34,596 bases of DNA from Caulobacter sp. (GCA_017744495.1 JAGIBE010000221.1:1-34596), one strand, 5' to 3'; shown: positions 27,375 through 34,596, counted from the stretch's first letter. Program-made: numbers and translations. The notes: generated by a model from the letters alone, not told the origin.

Positions 27375-29495
27375 CTACTTCTTCGCCTTCGCCGGCGTGG
27401 TCTGGGTCACCTTGACCGGGGCGCCGTCACTGCGGGCTTCAGCGACCAGGGCTGTGCAGTCGGCGTCCTTGGCCTCACCGCCGGTGACGAAGGGCAGGAT
27501 GGCGGCCAGGGGCGAGACCAGCGTGCCCAGGGCCGCGGCAAGCCCGCCCTGGGCCACCGCCCCGCCGGTCTCCAGACCGACCTTCGGCGACATGAACGGC
27601 CCCCTGATGGTGATCGGGATGAACAGGCGTACCAGGCGCGGCTTCTTGCTGTCGCCGTCGATCTTCAGGTCCAGCCGCTCGTTCTGGAGGTCGATCGTCC
27701 CCTTGCCGCGCGCCAGCACCACGCCGGTGTCGGCGACGATGCGGTTGGAGGTCATGATCCCGTCCTTGACGCTGAAGTCGGCCACGGCGCAGCGGACGCT
27801 GGTCTGCTTGTTGTCCTTGCTGAGCAGCAGGATCAGGCCCTTGGAGGCGTTGACGCCCAGCAGTTCGGCGAAGGCCTGGCGGATCTGGCCCCGAGGCGAG
27901 ACCAGGGTCACCTGGCCGTTGGCGGTGGAGGCCGCGCGGTGCACCGAATTGCCGTAGCCGGTCAGCTTGGCGCGGGCCATCACCCCGCCCTCGATCGCGG
28001 GCTCGCCATCGCTCTTGATGGTGATGAAGTCTTCGAGCTTGGCGTTGGTCAGCCGCAGGTCGAGATCGGTGCGCGGGACGTTGGGATTGGCGTCCAGCTT
28101 CACCTTACCGGCCAGGTCGCCGCGCGAGAAGGTGAAGGCGATCGGGTCCATGGTCAGCACGCCCTTGTCCAAGGTCAGGTCCAGACGAACCTTCTTCAGA
28201 GGGAGATTGGGCGCGTTCACCGCCAGGGCCCGGTACTTGACCTTGGCGTCCATGGCCTTGACCCGGTCGACCTGCAGGGTGGCGTCGGGCAGCAGGCGCT
28301 GGGTGGCGTCGCGCTGCACGGCCTCGACCTTCTGGCCCGCCGAGGCGGTTTCGCCCCGACCCGTCGCCGGCGCCGCGCCGACCAGGCTGCCCAGGTCGTC
28401 GAAGTCCAGGCGTCGCGACTGCAGATCCGCCTCCAGATAAGGCCGCGCCTTGCCCATCAGGACGAAGAGGTCGCCAGAGACGTCGCTGTCGCCGATCCGG
28501 CCGTTCAGCTTCTTGAAATCGAACCGCTCGCCCCGACGGCTCAGATGGCCGCTGATCTTGTAGGGCGGGGTGTTGGGCAGAGTCAGACCGGTCAGGGCGT
28601 ACAGGCGGTTCAGGTCGGTGCCGGAGACGCTGAGTTGGGTCTCGAACAGGCCCAGATTGAACGGCTTGGTGATGTCGCCCTTGGCCGTCACGCGGGTCGT
28701 GCCGGCGTCCACCTTGGCGTCGAAGGGATAGGGCCGGTTGGGCGAGATGTTCAGCAGGGGGCCGCCGGTGACCAGGGCGGTGAACGGCGAGCGGTTCAGC
28801 TGGCCCTTGCCCTCCAGCACGAACCGGCCACGCCCGTCGCTGCTGGCGTGCTCGTTCGAGTTGACCGTGCCCAGGAAGAAGATGTCGCGCTGCTGGTCGG
28901 CGTAGCGCAGCTGGCCGTCATTGATGACGAAGTGCTGGATGGCCGGCAGCTTCAGCGGCTTCCGGGGCGCGTTGGGGTCGCCGAAGGTCCAGTTGGCGCG
29001 ACCCGAGCTTTCGCGCAGCAGGCGCACGTCAGGGCGGTCCACCGCCAGCAACGGCAGGATCACGTCGCCCTTCAGCAGGGGCAGCAGCTTGATCTGCACC
29101 GCGATGCGGTCGACCTTGGCCATGTAATCTTTAGAGGGGGGTGTCGCCGCCGGCGATCCCTTCGGATCGGCCTTGGCCGCCCAATCGGGCTGGGCGATGC
29201 GCACGCCCAGGGCCTCGGCCTTGGGCGTGAACGACCAGGGATGGACGCGCAGATCGCCGGTGATCACCACCTCGCGGTTCAGCCGCGCGGAGGCGAAACG
29301 GCCCAAGGGTCCTCGGAACCAGTTCCAGTCGAAGATCACCAGAAAGACGACGATCGCCGCCGTCAGCAGGATCGCTCCGATCATCCCCCAGCGCGCGCGC
29401 GGCGGCAGGCCGCGCAGACGGGCGGCGAGACTGGGTGGCGGATCGGGTGCGAGCGTCGTCAGGGCGGAACCTCCGGATACCCGTCCACAACGCAC
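27375..29495 (-). CDS. AsmA-family protein
   Basis: A 706-residue protein anchored by one N-terminal helix (about 36-55), with a large periplasmic repeating-beta-groove region and the AsmA C-terminal segment (SPRGQIRQAFAELLGVN, DLKIDGDSKKPRLVRLFIPITIRGPFMSPKVGLE). AsmA-like proteins are thought to move or sort lipids between the membranes and affect outer-membrane assembly. The C-terminus is AKAKK. Two starts compete: GTG 29495 with AAGGA 8 nt upstream, or CTG 29462 with GGAGG 7 nt upstream. GTG is listed. The 34-residue membrane protein lies 57 nt upstream on the same strand. Confidence 0.9.
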   Translation of the reverse strand: MRCGRVSGGSALTTLAPDPPPSLAARLRGLPPRARWGMIGAILLTAAIVVFLVIFDWNWFRGPLGRFASARLNREVVITGDLRVHPWSFTPKAEALGVRIAQPDWAAKADPKGSPAATPPSKDYMAKVDRIAVQIKLLPLLKGDVILPLLAVDRPDVRLLRESSGRANWTFGDPNAPRKPLKLPAIQHFVINDGQLRYADQQRDIFFLGTVNSNEHASSDGRGRFVLEGKGQLNRSPFTALVTGGPLLNISPNRPYPFDAKVDAGTTRVTAKGDITKPFNLGLFETQLSVSGTDLNRLYALTGLTLPNTPPYKISGHLSRRGERFDFKKLNGRIGDSDVSGDLFVLMGKARPYLEADLQSRRLDFDDLGSLVGAAPATGRGETASAGQKVEAVQRDATQRLLPDATLQVDRVKAMDAKVKYRALAVNAPNLPLKKVRLDLTLDKGVLTMDPIAFTFSRGDLAGKVKLDANPNVPRTDLDLRLTNAKLEDFITIKSDGEPAIEGGVMARAKLTGYGNSVHRAASTANGQVTLVSPRGQIRQAFAELLGVNASKGLILLLSKDNKQTSVRCAVADFSVKDGIMTSNRIVADTGVVLARGKGTIDLQNERLDLKIDGDSKKPRLVRLFIPITIRGPFMSPKVGLETGGAVAQGGLAAALGTLVSPLAAILPFVTGGEAKDADCTALVAEARSDGAPVKVTQTTPAKAKK

Positions 29496-29552
29496 GGACG
29501 GGGTCCTTATGTTCCGAAAGCGGTCAGTCCCGCCCTAAGGCGAAAACGGCGG

Positions 29553-29657
29553 TTAGTAGACCAGCCGCAAGCTGCCGACGCCGATGGCGGCCAGCACGAA
29601 GGCGACGATCGCCACGATCTCATAGGTTTTGAAGAGCGGCTTGCTCGGCGTACGCAT
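29553..29657 (-). CDS. 34-residue single-span membrane protein
   Basis: A short gene read on the minus strand from ATG 29657 to TAA 29553. It encodes a positively charged start (MRTPSKPLFKTYE), one hydrophobic helix (about residues 12-29, EIVAIVAFVLAAIGVGSL) and a short RLVY end. The inside-positive N-terminus suggests N-in topology. GGGGGA lies about 10 nt upstream of the ATG. It has no family I recognise. It lies 57 nt upstream of asmA and may be co-transcribed. The frame is intact and hydrophobic in an otherwise empty 237-nt gap, which supports a real gene. Confidence 0.6.
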   Translation of the reverse strand: MRTPSKPLFKTYEIVAIVAFVLAAIGVGSLRLVY

Positions 29658-29733
29658 GGTTGGATATTCCCCCGTCCCGATTTGATGCGTGTGGACCCCC
29701 CTCACGCAATCCCCGGGCCAAAAACTTGAGTCT

Positions 29734-30096
29734 TCACGGCAGCTTGCCCGGCCAGATCAGGAAGCCGCCGGCGTCACGGCCCGCCACGCGGTAGACCGGC
29801 GGCGGCGCGACAGGGTTCGACGGCGCCGGCGCCGGGACGATCCGCGTCCAGCCGCCGTAGCGGTCGCCACGCAAGGGCTGGTCCTCGACGTCCAGCGGCC
29901 GCTCGTAGGCCCAGCGGTCGAAGTCGCTCCACACAGCCTGGGGCTCGCACTCGACGCGGTCGTAGCGATAGGCGCCGCCCGGGCCGGTCACCCGCCGGGT
30001 GGTGCAGTCCTGAGGCCAATCCCCGGCCGACGCGACGGCGCCCGTTCCGCACACGACGGCGATGAGACCCAGCAAAAGCAGCGCACGGCGGATCAT
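29734..30096 (-). CDS. Small exported hypothetical protein
   Basis: A 120-residue protein with a signal peptide (cleavage after about residue 24, ASA|GDW). The mature chain has two cysteines (DCTTRRV, VECEPQ) that could pair, many aromatic/Arg/Asp residues (WSDFDRWAYERPLD), and a Pro-rich stretch (PAPAPSNPVAPPP). I recognise no family. The lipobox pattern is not met, so it is probably a soluble periplasmic protein. The start at 30096 has AGTTCTCGCC upstream, weak for a ribosome-binding site. It ends 76 nt before the 34-residue gene, on the same strand. Confidence 0.7.
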   Translation of the reverse strand: MIRRALLLLGLIAVVCGTGAVASAGDWPQDCTTRRVTGPGGAYRYDRVECEPQAVWSDFDRWAYERPLDVEDQPLRGDRYGGWTRIVPAPAPSNPVAPPPVYRVAGRDAGGFLIWPGKLP

Positions 30097-30226
30097 GGCG
30101 AGAACTCCAGACGGTTAACAAACCATTGCCGAAACGTGCTTTCGCCCGCTTTCGCCTCCAACGCGAGCTCGGCCATGAAGATTCTTGGGGTGATTGCCAG
30201 ACACGGCCGTGCGCCCTAGCTTTCCG

Positions 30227-30242
30227 TCAAACAAATGTTTGA
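30227..30242. promoter_or_regulatory. TCAAAC-N4-GTTTGA operator before HAD gene
   Basis: TCAAACAAATGTTTGA: 7-bp perfect arms (TCAAACA/TGTTTGA) around AA. It ends 7 nt before the HAD ATG, and the GAGG ribosome-binding site directly follows. It matches the CAAAC-N2-4-GTTTG consensus reported for the TetR-type fatty-acid regulator PsrA. Confidence 0.65.
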
Positions 30243-30249
30243 GGCGGAC

Positions 30250-30891
30250 ATGGCGATCGAGGCGGTGATCTGGGATTTCGGCGGGGTTTTCACGACCTCG
30301 CCGTTCGAGGCCTTCCGGCGTTTCGAGGTCGAGCGCGGTCTGCCTCAGGACTTCATCCGCCGGGTCAACGCCGCCGATCCCGACGCCAACGCCTGGGCCC
30401 TGTTCGAGCGCAACGAGATCGACGCGGCCGCCTTCGACGCCCTGTTCTTGGAGGAGGCCACGCGCCTGGGCCACCCAGTGCGCGGCGCCGAGGTGCTGCC
30501 CCTGCTGTCCGGCGACGTGCGGCCGCGTGTGGTGGCGGCGCTGAAGGCCTGCAAGGCGCGGTTCAAGGTGGGCTGCATCACCAACAACGTGGTCACCGGC
30601 CACGGCACGGGCATGGCCGGCTCGGCTGAGAAGGCCGAGCAGATCGCCGAGATCTTCGCCCAGTTCGACGCGGTGATCGAAAGCTCCAAGGCCGGGGTCC
30701 GCAAGCCCGATCCGCGCATCTACCAGATGATGTGCGAGCTGATCGGCGTCGCGCCGGGCTCTTGCGTCTATCTCGACGATCTGGGGGTCAACTGCAAGCC
30801 GGCGGCGGCCTTGGGCATGACGGCCATCAAGGTCACGACCGAGGAGCAGCTGCTGGCGGACCTTGCGGCGGCGACCGGATTGGCGTTCTGA
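30250..30891 (+). CDS. HAD-superfamily hydrolase-like protein
   Basis: A 213-residue HAD-fold protein. Motif I is DFGGV (nucleophile D9; the D+2 position is Gly rather than the usual Asp), as in epoxide-hydrolase N-domains and ACAD10-type HAD domains. Motif II is CITNN, motif III is SSKAGVRKPDPRIYQ (Lys) and motif IV is YLDDLGVNCKPA. The lost acid/base Asp suggests weak or altered phosphatase activity. The ATG at 30250 is chosen because GAGG sits 6 nt upstream. ATG 30235 falls inside the operator. Shares its operator motif with the SDR gene downstream. Confidence 0.85.
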   Translation: MAIEAVIWDFGGVFTTSPFEAFRRFEVERGLPQDFIRRVNAADPDANAWALFERNEIDAAAFDALFLEEATRLGHPVRGAEVLPLLSGDVRPRVVAALKACKARFKVGCITNNVVTGHGTGMAGSAEKAEQIAEIFAQFDAVIESSKAGVRKPDPRIYQMMCELIGVAPGSCVYLDDLGVNCKPAAALGMTAIKVTTEEQLLADLAAATGLAF

Positions 30892-30893
30892 GG

Positions 30894-30910
30894 GTTCGAC
30901 AAAGTCGAAC
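30894..30910 (+). other. Short hairpin between HAD and PCD genes
   Basis: GTTCGAC-AAA-GTCGAAC: a perfect 7-bp stem in the 33-nt gap, ahead of the AGGAG site of the PCD gene. It may tune expression. Confidence 0.35.
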
Positions 30911-30924
30911 TTCAGGAGCCCGCT

Positions 30925-31209
30925 ATGACCCGCCCCACCAAGATCGGCGCCGCCGCCGCCGTCGCTCAGCTCGAGGGCTGGGCCCCGGTCGCCGAGAAGG
31001 ACGCGATCAGCAAGACCTTCAAGTTCGCCGACTTCAACGCCGCCTTCGGCTTCATGACCCGCGTGGCCTTGATGGCCGACAAGCTGGATCACCATCCGGA
31101 GTGGTTCAACGTCTACGACCGCGTCGAGGTGGTGCTGACCACGCACGACGCCGACGGGGTCAGCGAGCTGGATGTGAAGATGGCGAAGTTCATGGATCAG
31201 GTCGCGTAG
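30925..31209 (+). CDS. phhB: Pterin-4a-carbinolamine dehydratase
   Basis: Regenerates dihydropterin after aromatic amino-acid hydroxylation, in the cytosol. The 94-residue chain has the PCD signature [23 protein letters not shown], with the histidines H56, H57 and H74, and ends with the usual [11 protein letters not shown] helix. AGGAG lies about 8 nt before the ATG. No phenylalanine hydroxylase is in the window. Probably co-transcribed with the HAD gene (33-nt gap). Confidence 0.92.
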   Translation: MTRPTKIGAAAAVAQLEGWAPVAEKDAISKTFKFADFNAAFGFMTRVALMADKLDHHPEWFNVYDRVEVVLTTHDADGVSELDVKMAKFMDQVA

Positions 31210-31220
31210 AAGGCTGAGCT

Positions 31221-31280
31221 GGCCCCCTCCGTCACGCCGCGTATTCGCGACGCGTCACCTCCCCCGTTGCACGGGGGAGG
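31221..31280. repeat. Single REP-like unit between PCD and SDR genes
   Basis: CCTCCCCCG-TTGCA-CGGGGGAGG (9-bp stem, 31258-31280), preceded by GGCCCCCTCCGTCACGCC, similar in style to the palindromic units at the convergent junctions. It may act as a terminator of the HAD-PCD transcript. Confidence 0.5.
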
Positions 31281-31287
31281 AGTCCAG

Positions 31288-31305
31288 TTCAAACTATTGT
31301 TTGAA
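31288..31305. promoter_or_regulatory. TTCAAAC-N4-GTTTGAA operator before SDR gene
   Basis: A palindrome with 7-bp perfect arms around TATT, 22 nt before the SDR ATG. It has the same TCAAAC-N4-GTTTGA core as the site before the HAD gene at 30227. Confidence 0.65.
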
Positions 31306-31327
31306 TTATAACGGGAGGACGCCGCCA

Positions 31328-32113
31328 ATGGCGCAGAGCACGGGCCGGGTCGCCGGCAAGAAGGCCTTCATCACCGGCGGGGCCCAGGGCCTGGGCGCGG
31401 CGGCGGCTCGTCGCCTCGCCGAGGAAGGCGCCAAGGTCAGTGTCGCCGACATCAACTTCGCCGGAGCGCAGGCCGTGGCGGCCGAGATCAACGCCGCCCA
31501 CGGAGCCGGCACCGCCTTCGCCTTCCCGCTGGACGTCACCCAGGAAGACCAGTGGATCGACGCGCTGGAAAAGGCCGACGCGGCCATGGGCGGCATTTCG
31601 GTGCTGCTTAACAACGCCGGGGTGGCCGGCGACAAGCCGCTGGAGCAGATGGAGTTCGACCTCTGGAAGCGGATCATGTCGATCAATGTCGACAGCGTCT
31701 TCCTGGGGGCCAAGCACGCCCTGAAGTACATGCGCGCCCACCAGCCGGGCTCGATCATCAACATCAGCTCGATCGCCGGCCTGATCGCCAACCACAACTC
31801 GCCAGCCTACAATGCCTCTAAGGCCGGGGTCTGGCTGCTCAGCAAGAACATCGGCCTCTACTGCGCCAAGATGGGGCTGGATATCCGCTCCAACTCGATC
31901 CACCCGACCTTCATCGACACCCCGATCCTGGACCCGCTGAGCCAGCGCCTGGGCAAGGACGAGGCTCACGCCAAGCTAGGCCGCCAGATCCCGCTGGGCC
32001 ACATCGGCGAGCCGAACGACATCGCCAACGCGGTGCTCTACCTGGCCAGCGACGAGAGCAAGTTCATGACCGGCGCCGAGTTGAAGCTGGACGGCGGGAT
32101 TTCGGCGATGTGA
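31328..32113 (+). CDS. Short-chain dehydrogenase/reductase
   Basis: A 261-residue classical SDR. The cofactor loop is TGGAQGLG (16-23), NNAG is at 95-98, and the catalytic residues are S148 (NISSIAG), Y161 and K165 (YNASKAG). The C-terminus (FMTGAELKLDGGISAM) is of the FabG/3-hydroxyacyl dehydrogenase type. The acidic ADIN after the second strand suggests NAD(H) preference. The substrate is unknown; a fatty-acid or cyclic-alcohol substrate would fit the operator. The start ATG 31328 has GGGAGG about 10 nt upstream. A TTG 9 codons earlier is less likely. Confidence 0.9.
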   Translation: MAQSTGRVAGKKAFITGGAQGLGAAAARRLAEEGAKVSVADINFAGAQAVAAEINAAHGAGTAFAFPLDVTQEDQWIDALEKADAAMGGISVLLNNAGVAGDKPLEQMEFDLWKRIMSINVDSVFLGAKHALKYMRAHQPGSIINISSIAGLIANHNSPAYNASKAGVWLLSKNIGLYCAKMGLDIRSNSIHPTFIDTPILDPLSQRLGKDEAHAKLGRQIPLGHIGEPNDIANAVLYLASDESKFMTGAELKLDGGISAM

Positions 32114-32121
32114 TGAACCTT

Positions 32122-32285
32122 CCTTCTCCCCTTGCGGGAGAAGGTGTCGGCGAAGCCGACGGATGAGGGGTTCCTCAGACAAGAAAGCCGCGACAAGCCG
32201 AAAGGCCGGTCGCGGCTTTTGCGTTCTTCAACCCCTCACCCGACCCCACTTCGTGGGGCCACCCTCTCCCACAAGGGGAGAGGGA
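32122..32285. repeat. Paired inverted REP-like units flanking a terminator
   Basis: Unit 1: CCTTCTCC-N7-GGAGAAGG (32122-32144) and GTCGGC-GAA-GCCGAC (32146-32160), then GGATGAGGGGTT. Unit 2, inverted: AACCCCTCACCC, CCCCAC-TTC-GTGGGG, then CCTCTCCC...GGGGAGAGG to 32283. Same layout as 19755-19898, again between convergent genes. Confidence 0.8.
32184..32220. terminator. Bidirectional terminator between SDR gene and regA
   Basis: AAAGCCGCGAC (32184-32194) pairs with GTCGCGGCTTT (32209-32219) around a 14-nt loop. The stem has A on one side and T on the other, so it can terminate both converging transcripts. Confidence 0.7.
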
Positions 32286-32290
32286 TAGGA

Positions 32291-32848
32291 TCAGCGCGGC
32301 GCCCTCTTCGCCAAGATCCGCTGAAGCGTCCGGCGGTGCATGTTCAGCCGGCGGGCGGTCTCCGACACGTTGTGGCCGCACATCTCGTAGACCCGCTGGA
32401 TGTGCTCCCAGCGGACGCGGTCGGCGCTCATCGGGTTTTCCGGCGGGGCCGGGGCGGCGTCCTTGGCGGCCAACAGGGCGCGGGCCACGTCGTCGGCGTC
32501 GGCCGGTTTGGAGAGGTAGTCGATCACCCCCGCCTTCACCGCCGCCACCGCGGTGGCGATATTGCCGTAGCCGGTCAGCATGATGACCTTGGCGTCGGGG
32601 CGGACGTCGCGCACGGCCTCGACCACTTTCAGGCCGGTGCCGTCCTCCAGTCGCATATCGAGCACGGCGTGGGCCGGCGCCTGGGATTTCAGCGCGCTCA
32701 TCGCCTCGGCGACCGAGGCGCAGAGCGTCACCGCGAAACCGCGCTGTTCGAGCGCCCGGCCCAAGCGCGTCCTTAGCGGCGCGTCGTCGTCGAGAAGCAG
32801 TAGGGACTTGTCGGGCAGGGCCGCGACCATTTCACCGATATCCGCCAT
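32291..32848 (-). CDS. regA: Redox response regulator, RegA/PrrA/ActR type
   Basis: A 185-residue regulator with a receiver domain (phospho-acceptor D64 in AVLDMRLEDGTG; acidic pocket LLLLDDDAPL) and a C-terminal Fis-type helix-turn-helix (about 155-180, GHNVSETARRLNMHRRTLQRIL), the standard RegA layout and length. It controls respiration, carbon and nitrogen genes in response to the RegB quinone sensor. The start ATG 32848 is chosen over the longer open frame because the family begins near the receiver. It lies 88 nt after regB, with an inverted repeat in between. Confidence 0.9.
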   Translation of the reverse strand: MADIGEMVAALPDKSLLLLDDDAPLRTRLGRALEQRGFAVTLCASVAEAMSALKSQAPAHAVLDMRLEDGTGLKVVEAVRDVRPDAKVIMLTGYGNIATAVAAVKAGVIDYLSKPADADDVARALLAAKDAAPAPPENPMSADRVRWEHIQRVYEMCGHNVSETARRLNMHRRTLQRILAKRAPR

Positions 32849-32870
32849 GAACTTCAGCGCCTCCCAACGC

Positions 32871-32925
32871 CGACACTCAACCAGGCTGCGAGCGAACCAT
32901 CTTGTTGCCCAATTCCCGAGTGTCG
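32871..32925. other. CGACACTC/GAGTGTCG inverted repeat between regB and regA
   Basis: 8-bp arms (32871-32878 and 32918-32925) separated by 39 nt in the 88-bp gap. They could be a RegA site pair or an mRNA stem ahead of regA. Confidence 0.35.
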
Positions 32926-32936
32926 CAAGTGTTTCA

Positions 32937-34346
32937 TCACAGCTCGCTCGCACCGATGATGGCCGGCGCCTCGAGCGCGGACCGAGGCCAGCGCGCGGCG
33001 ACCACCGCGCCGCCGCGCCGACCGTTCTTGAAATCCACCGTCGCCCCTGTTCGTTCCAACAAGGTCTTGGCGATGAAGAAGCCCAGCCCCATGCCGATAT
33101 GTCCCGTCCTGGACCCCTCCGCCCCCGGACGGGACGTGACATAGGGCTCGCCCAGCTTGGCCAGGATCTCGGGCGAGAAGCCCGGACCGTCGTCGCGCAC
33201 CTCGATCACCACGGCGCGGACGTCGAAACGGGCCACGACGATCACCTCGGCCCGGGCGAAATCGACGGCGTTCTCGACGATGGTCGTCAGGGCGTGGAGG
33301 ATCTCGGCCCGGCGCCAGATGTCGGGCGCGGAATCGCCGGGCGGGCCGTTCACCACCGCCTCCACGCGGACGCCGTGGATCATGTGCGGCTCGATCACCT
33401 CGTGCACCAGCTGGGTCAGGCTGATGCGCTCATGCACGGCGTCCTTGGCCTCGGGCATCTCGGTGAGGCGCGCCAGGATTTCGCGGCAGCGGGCGGCCTG
33501 GCCGATCATCAGCTCGGCGTCCTCGCGGGTCTGCTCGTCGGGCGCGTTGCGGATCATCTCGCGGGCCACGACCGAGATGGTGGCCAGGGGCGTGCCCAGT
33601 TCGTGGGCGGCCGCGGCGGCCAGGGCGCCCAAGGCCGACAACCGCTGCTCGCGGGCCAGTACGGTCTCGGTGACGTTCAGCGCCAACTCCATCCGCGCCG
33701 ATTCGGTCGCCGCCTGCCAAGCGTAGGCCCCGGTCAGCGCGATGCCCAGGATGCGCGACAGCACGATGGTGAACAGCGTCATGCCGCCCGGCAGCGGTCC
33801 CGGTCCCGCCGAAGGCCGGTAAGGCAGCGGCAGGGACAAGAAGGCCAGCACCACGCAGGCGGCCACCGCCAGGGCCCCGATCGCCGCCGCGAACCGGGCC
33901 GGCAGGGTGGCGGCGGCCAGGGTGACGGGGGCGATCAGCAGCAGGGAGAACGGATTGATGATGCCGCCGGTCAGGTACAGCATCCCCGCCAGCTGCAGGG
34001 TGTCGAAGGCGATCTGGGCCGTGGCCTCGACCTCCCGGGCCATCCGCTGCCCCCCGAAGGCCAGGCCGATCAGCACGTTCAGCCAGGCCGACAGGGCGAT
34101 CAGCGAGAAGCACAGGGCGTAGGGGACCTTGAGGTCCAGGACCAAGCCGGCGACCAGAATGGCGGTCGTCTGGCCGACCACCATGATCCAGCGCTGGGCG
34201 ATCAGGGTGCGGACCCTCAGGCGGCCGCGTCGAAGCCCCGGCCCCGTCCAGGACCAGTCCTCGTCTTGCGCCGCCTCGACGTCAGGCTTATCGAGCCCCG
34301 GTCGAGGCGAACTGTGCGGCGCATTCTTGAGAGACGCGTCTGCCAT
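32937..34346 (-). CDS. regB: Redox sensor histidine kinase, RegB/PrrB/ActS type
   Basis: A 469-residue membrane kinase with about six helices (about 45-215). The RegB quinone-binding segment is GGIINPFSLLLIAPV (127-141). The H-box is AAAAAHELGTPLA with H248, and the RCRE cysteine C287 corresponds to the redox-active cysteine of Rhodobacter RegB. HATPase motifs (NAVDFA, DDGPGFSP, GHIGMGLGFFIAK) follow. It is the partner of RegA. The start ATG 34346 has AAGGTG upstream. A longer frame to 34403 overlaps the divergent SCO start and is not used. It is divergent from an SCO/SenC gene across 55 nt. Confidence 0.93.
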   Translation of the reverse strand: MADASLKNAPHSSPRPGLDKPDVEAAQDEDWSWTGPGLRRGRLRVRTLIAQRWIMVVGQTTAILVAGLVLDLKVPYALCFSLIALSAWLNVLIGLAFGGQRMAREVEATAQIAFDTLQLAGMLYLTGGIINPFSLLLIAPVTLAAATLPARFAAAIGALAVAACVVLAFLSLPLPYRPSAGPGPLPGGMTLFTIVLSRILGIALTGAYAWQAATESARMELALNVTETVLAREQRLSALGALAAAAAHELGTPLATISVVAREMIRNAPDEQTREDAELMIGQAARCREILARLTEMPEAKDAVHERISLTQLVHEVIEPHMIHGVRVEAVVNGPPGDSAPDIWRRAEILHALTTIVENAVDFARAEVIVVARFDVRAVVIEVRDDGPGFSPEILAKLGEPYVTSRPGAEGSRTGHIGMGLGFFIAKTLLERTGATVDFKNGRRGGAVVAARWPRSALEAPAIIGASEL

Positions 34347-34401
34347 GTCGCACCTTAAGGCCAGAATTTCCCGTCTGGCGAGAGCGAAAGGTTCAACGCC
34401 C

Positions 34402-34596
34402 ATGCCGCGTCATCGGTTGTTCGCGATTCTGGCCGGTCTGGCGGCGGTGCTGCTGGCAGGCGGGCTGATCTACAAGACCGGCGTCCTGGACAAGGCGCCG
34501 CCGCCCTCGCTGGTGGGCGGTCCCTTCCAGCTCGTCGATCAGAACGGCCGGCCGACCACCGAAGCGGCGCTGAAAGGCCAGTGGAACGCGGTGTTC
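34402..34596 (+). CDS. SCO1/SenC family protein (3' end outside the window)
   Basis: The first 65 residues are visible. The N-terminal helix (about residues 6-24, LFAILAGLAAVLLAGGLIY) anchors the protein in the inner membrane, and GGPFQLVDQNGRPTTEAALKGQWNAVF is the usual start of the SCO thioredoxin-like domain. The CxxxC copper site would lie beyond the edge. SCO/SenC delivers copper to cytochrome c oxidase and is often beside regB/regA. GAAAGG lies upstream of the ATG. Confidence 0.85.
   Translation, partial: MPRHRLFAILAGLAAVLLAGGLIYKTGVLDKAPPPSLVGGPFQLVDQNGRPTTEAALKGQWNAVF

Noticed and set aside
27939..29729. 596-residue open frame on the plus strand
   Set aside because: Antisense to asmA and the 34-residue gene. 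It has no recognisable motif and is explained by the GC-rich codon pattern.

Overview
The window is about 34.6 kb of high-GC, densely packed DNA. Several features point to an alphaproteobacterium of the order Caulobacterales, most likely Caulobacter. These are the chvI-chvG-hprK-PTS IIA-HPr operon with the short alphaproteobacterial form of HPr kinase, the flagellin-modification pair flmA/flmB, a RegB/RegA-type redox pair beside an SCO/SenC gene, and frequent GTG/TTG starts. I see no rRNA, tRNA, CRISPR array, insertion sequence or prophage. The region looks like core chromosome with small accessory patches.

Layout. 1-3577 (+): asd (5' end cut or altered), rarD-like permease and a DHA2-type MFS exporter. 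3574-9134 (-): pdxY, a serine hydrolase and an outer-membrane protein form a tight operon behind ahcY, which has its own terminator and a candidate operator. Upstream of ahcY lies a two-gene unit, a CYTH-CHAD protein followed by an exported DUF1176 protein. 10822-14146: bioB (+), a LysR regulator (-), then a divergent pair encoding a DUF4242 protein and an AurF-like diiron oxygenase. 14168-17805 (-): chvI-chvG-hprK-IIA-ptsH. 18025-19746 (+): a large uncharacterised cytoplasmic protein. 19903-22100 (-): flmA-flmB, divergent from a small exported FliL-like gene. 22789-26908: tadA, an rluB-type pseudouridine synthase with a long basic tail, a CPBP protease, a TMEM175-type channel and rsmD. 26909-30096 (-): a YjhX-family protein, an AsmA protein, a 34-residue membrane protein and a small exported protein. 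30250-32113 (+): HAD-like protein, pterin dehydratase and SDR. 32291-34596: regA and regB (-) with the start of an SCO/SenC gene (+).

How the genes work together. ChvG/ChvI is an envelope-stress two-component system. It is co-transcribed with HprK, which phosphorylates or dephosphorylates HPr, and with the IIA and HPr proteins of a regulatory phosphotransfer chain. RegB/RegA senses the redox state of the quinone pool, and the neighbouring SenC/SCO protein helps build cytochrome oxidase. FlmA and FlmB make a modified sugar nucleotide for flagellin glycosylation. AhcY, PdxY, BioB, PCD and Asd are cofactor or amino-acid enzymes.

Most promising for new biology. (1) A LysR/DUF4242/AurF-like diiron oxygenase locus with a clear inverted-repeat operator, in which the oxygenase has all seven expected metal ligands. 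(2) The same TCAAAC-N4-GTTTGA operator in front of both the HAD gene and the SDR gene, implying one unseen TetR-type (PsrA-like) regulator. (3) Palindromic repeats, including a perfect 31-bp inverted repeat, that fill exactly the three long convergent gene junctions, while all other convergent junctions are nearly gapless. (4) A 34-residue membrane protein gene upstream of asmA.
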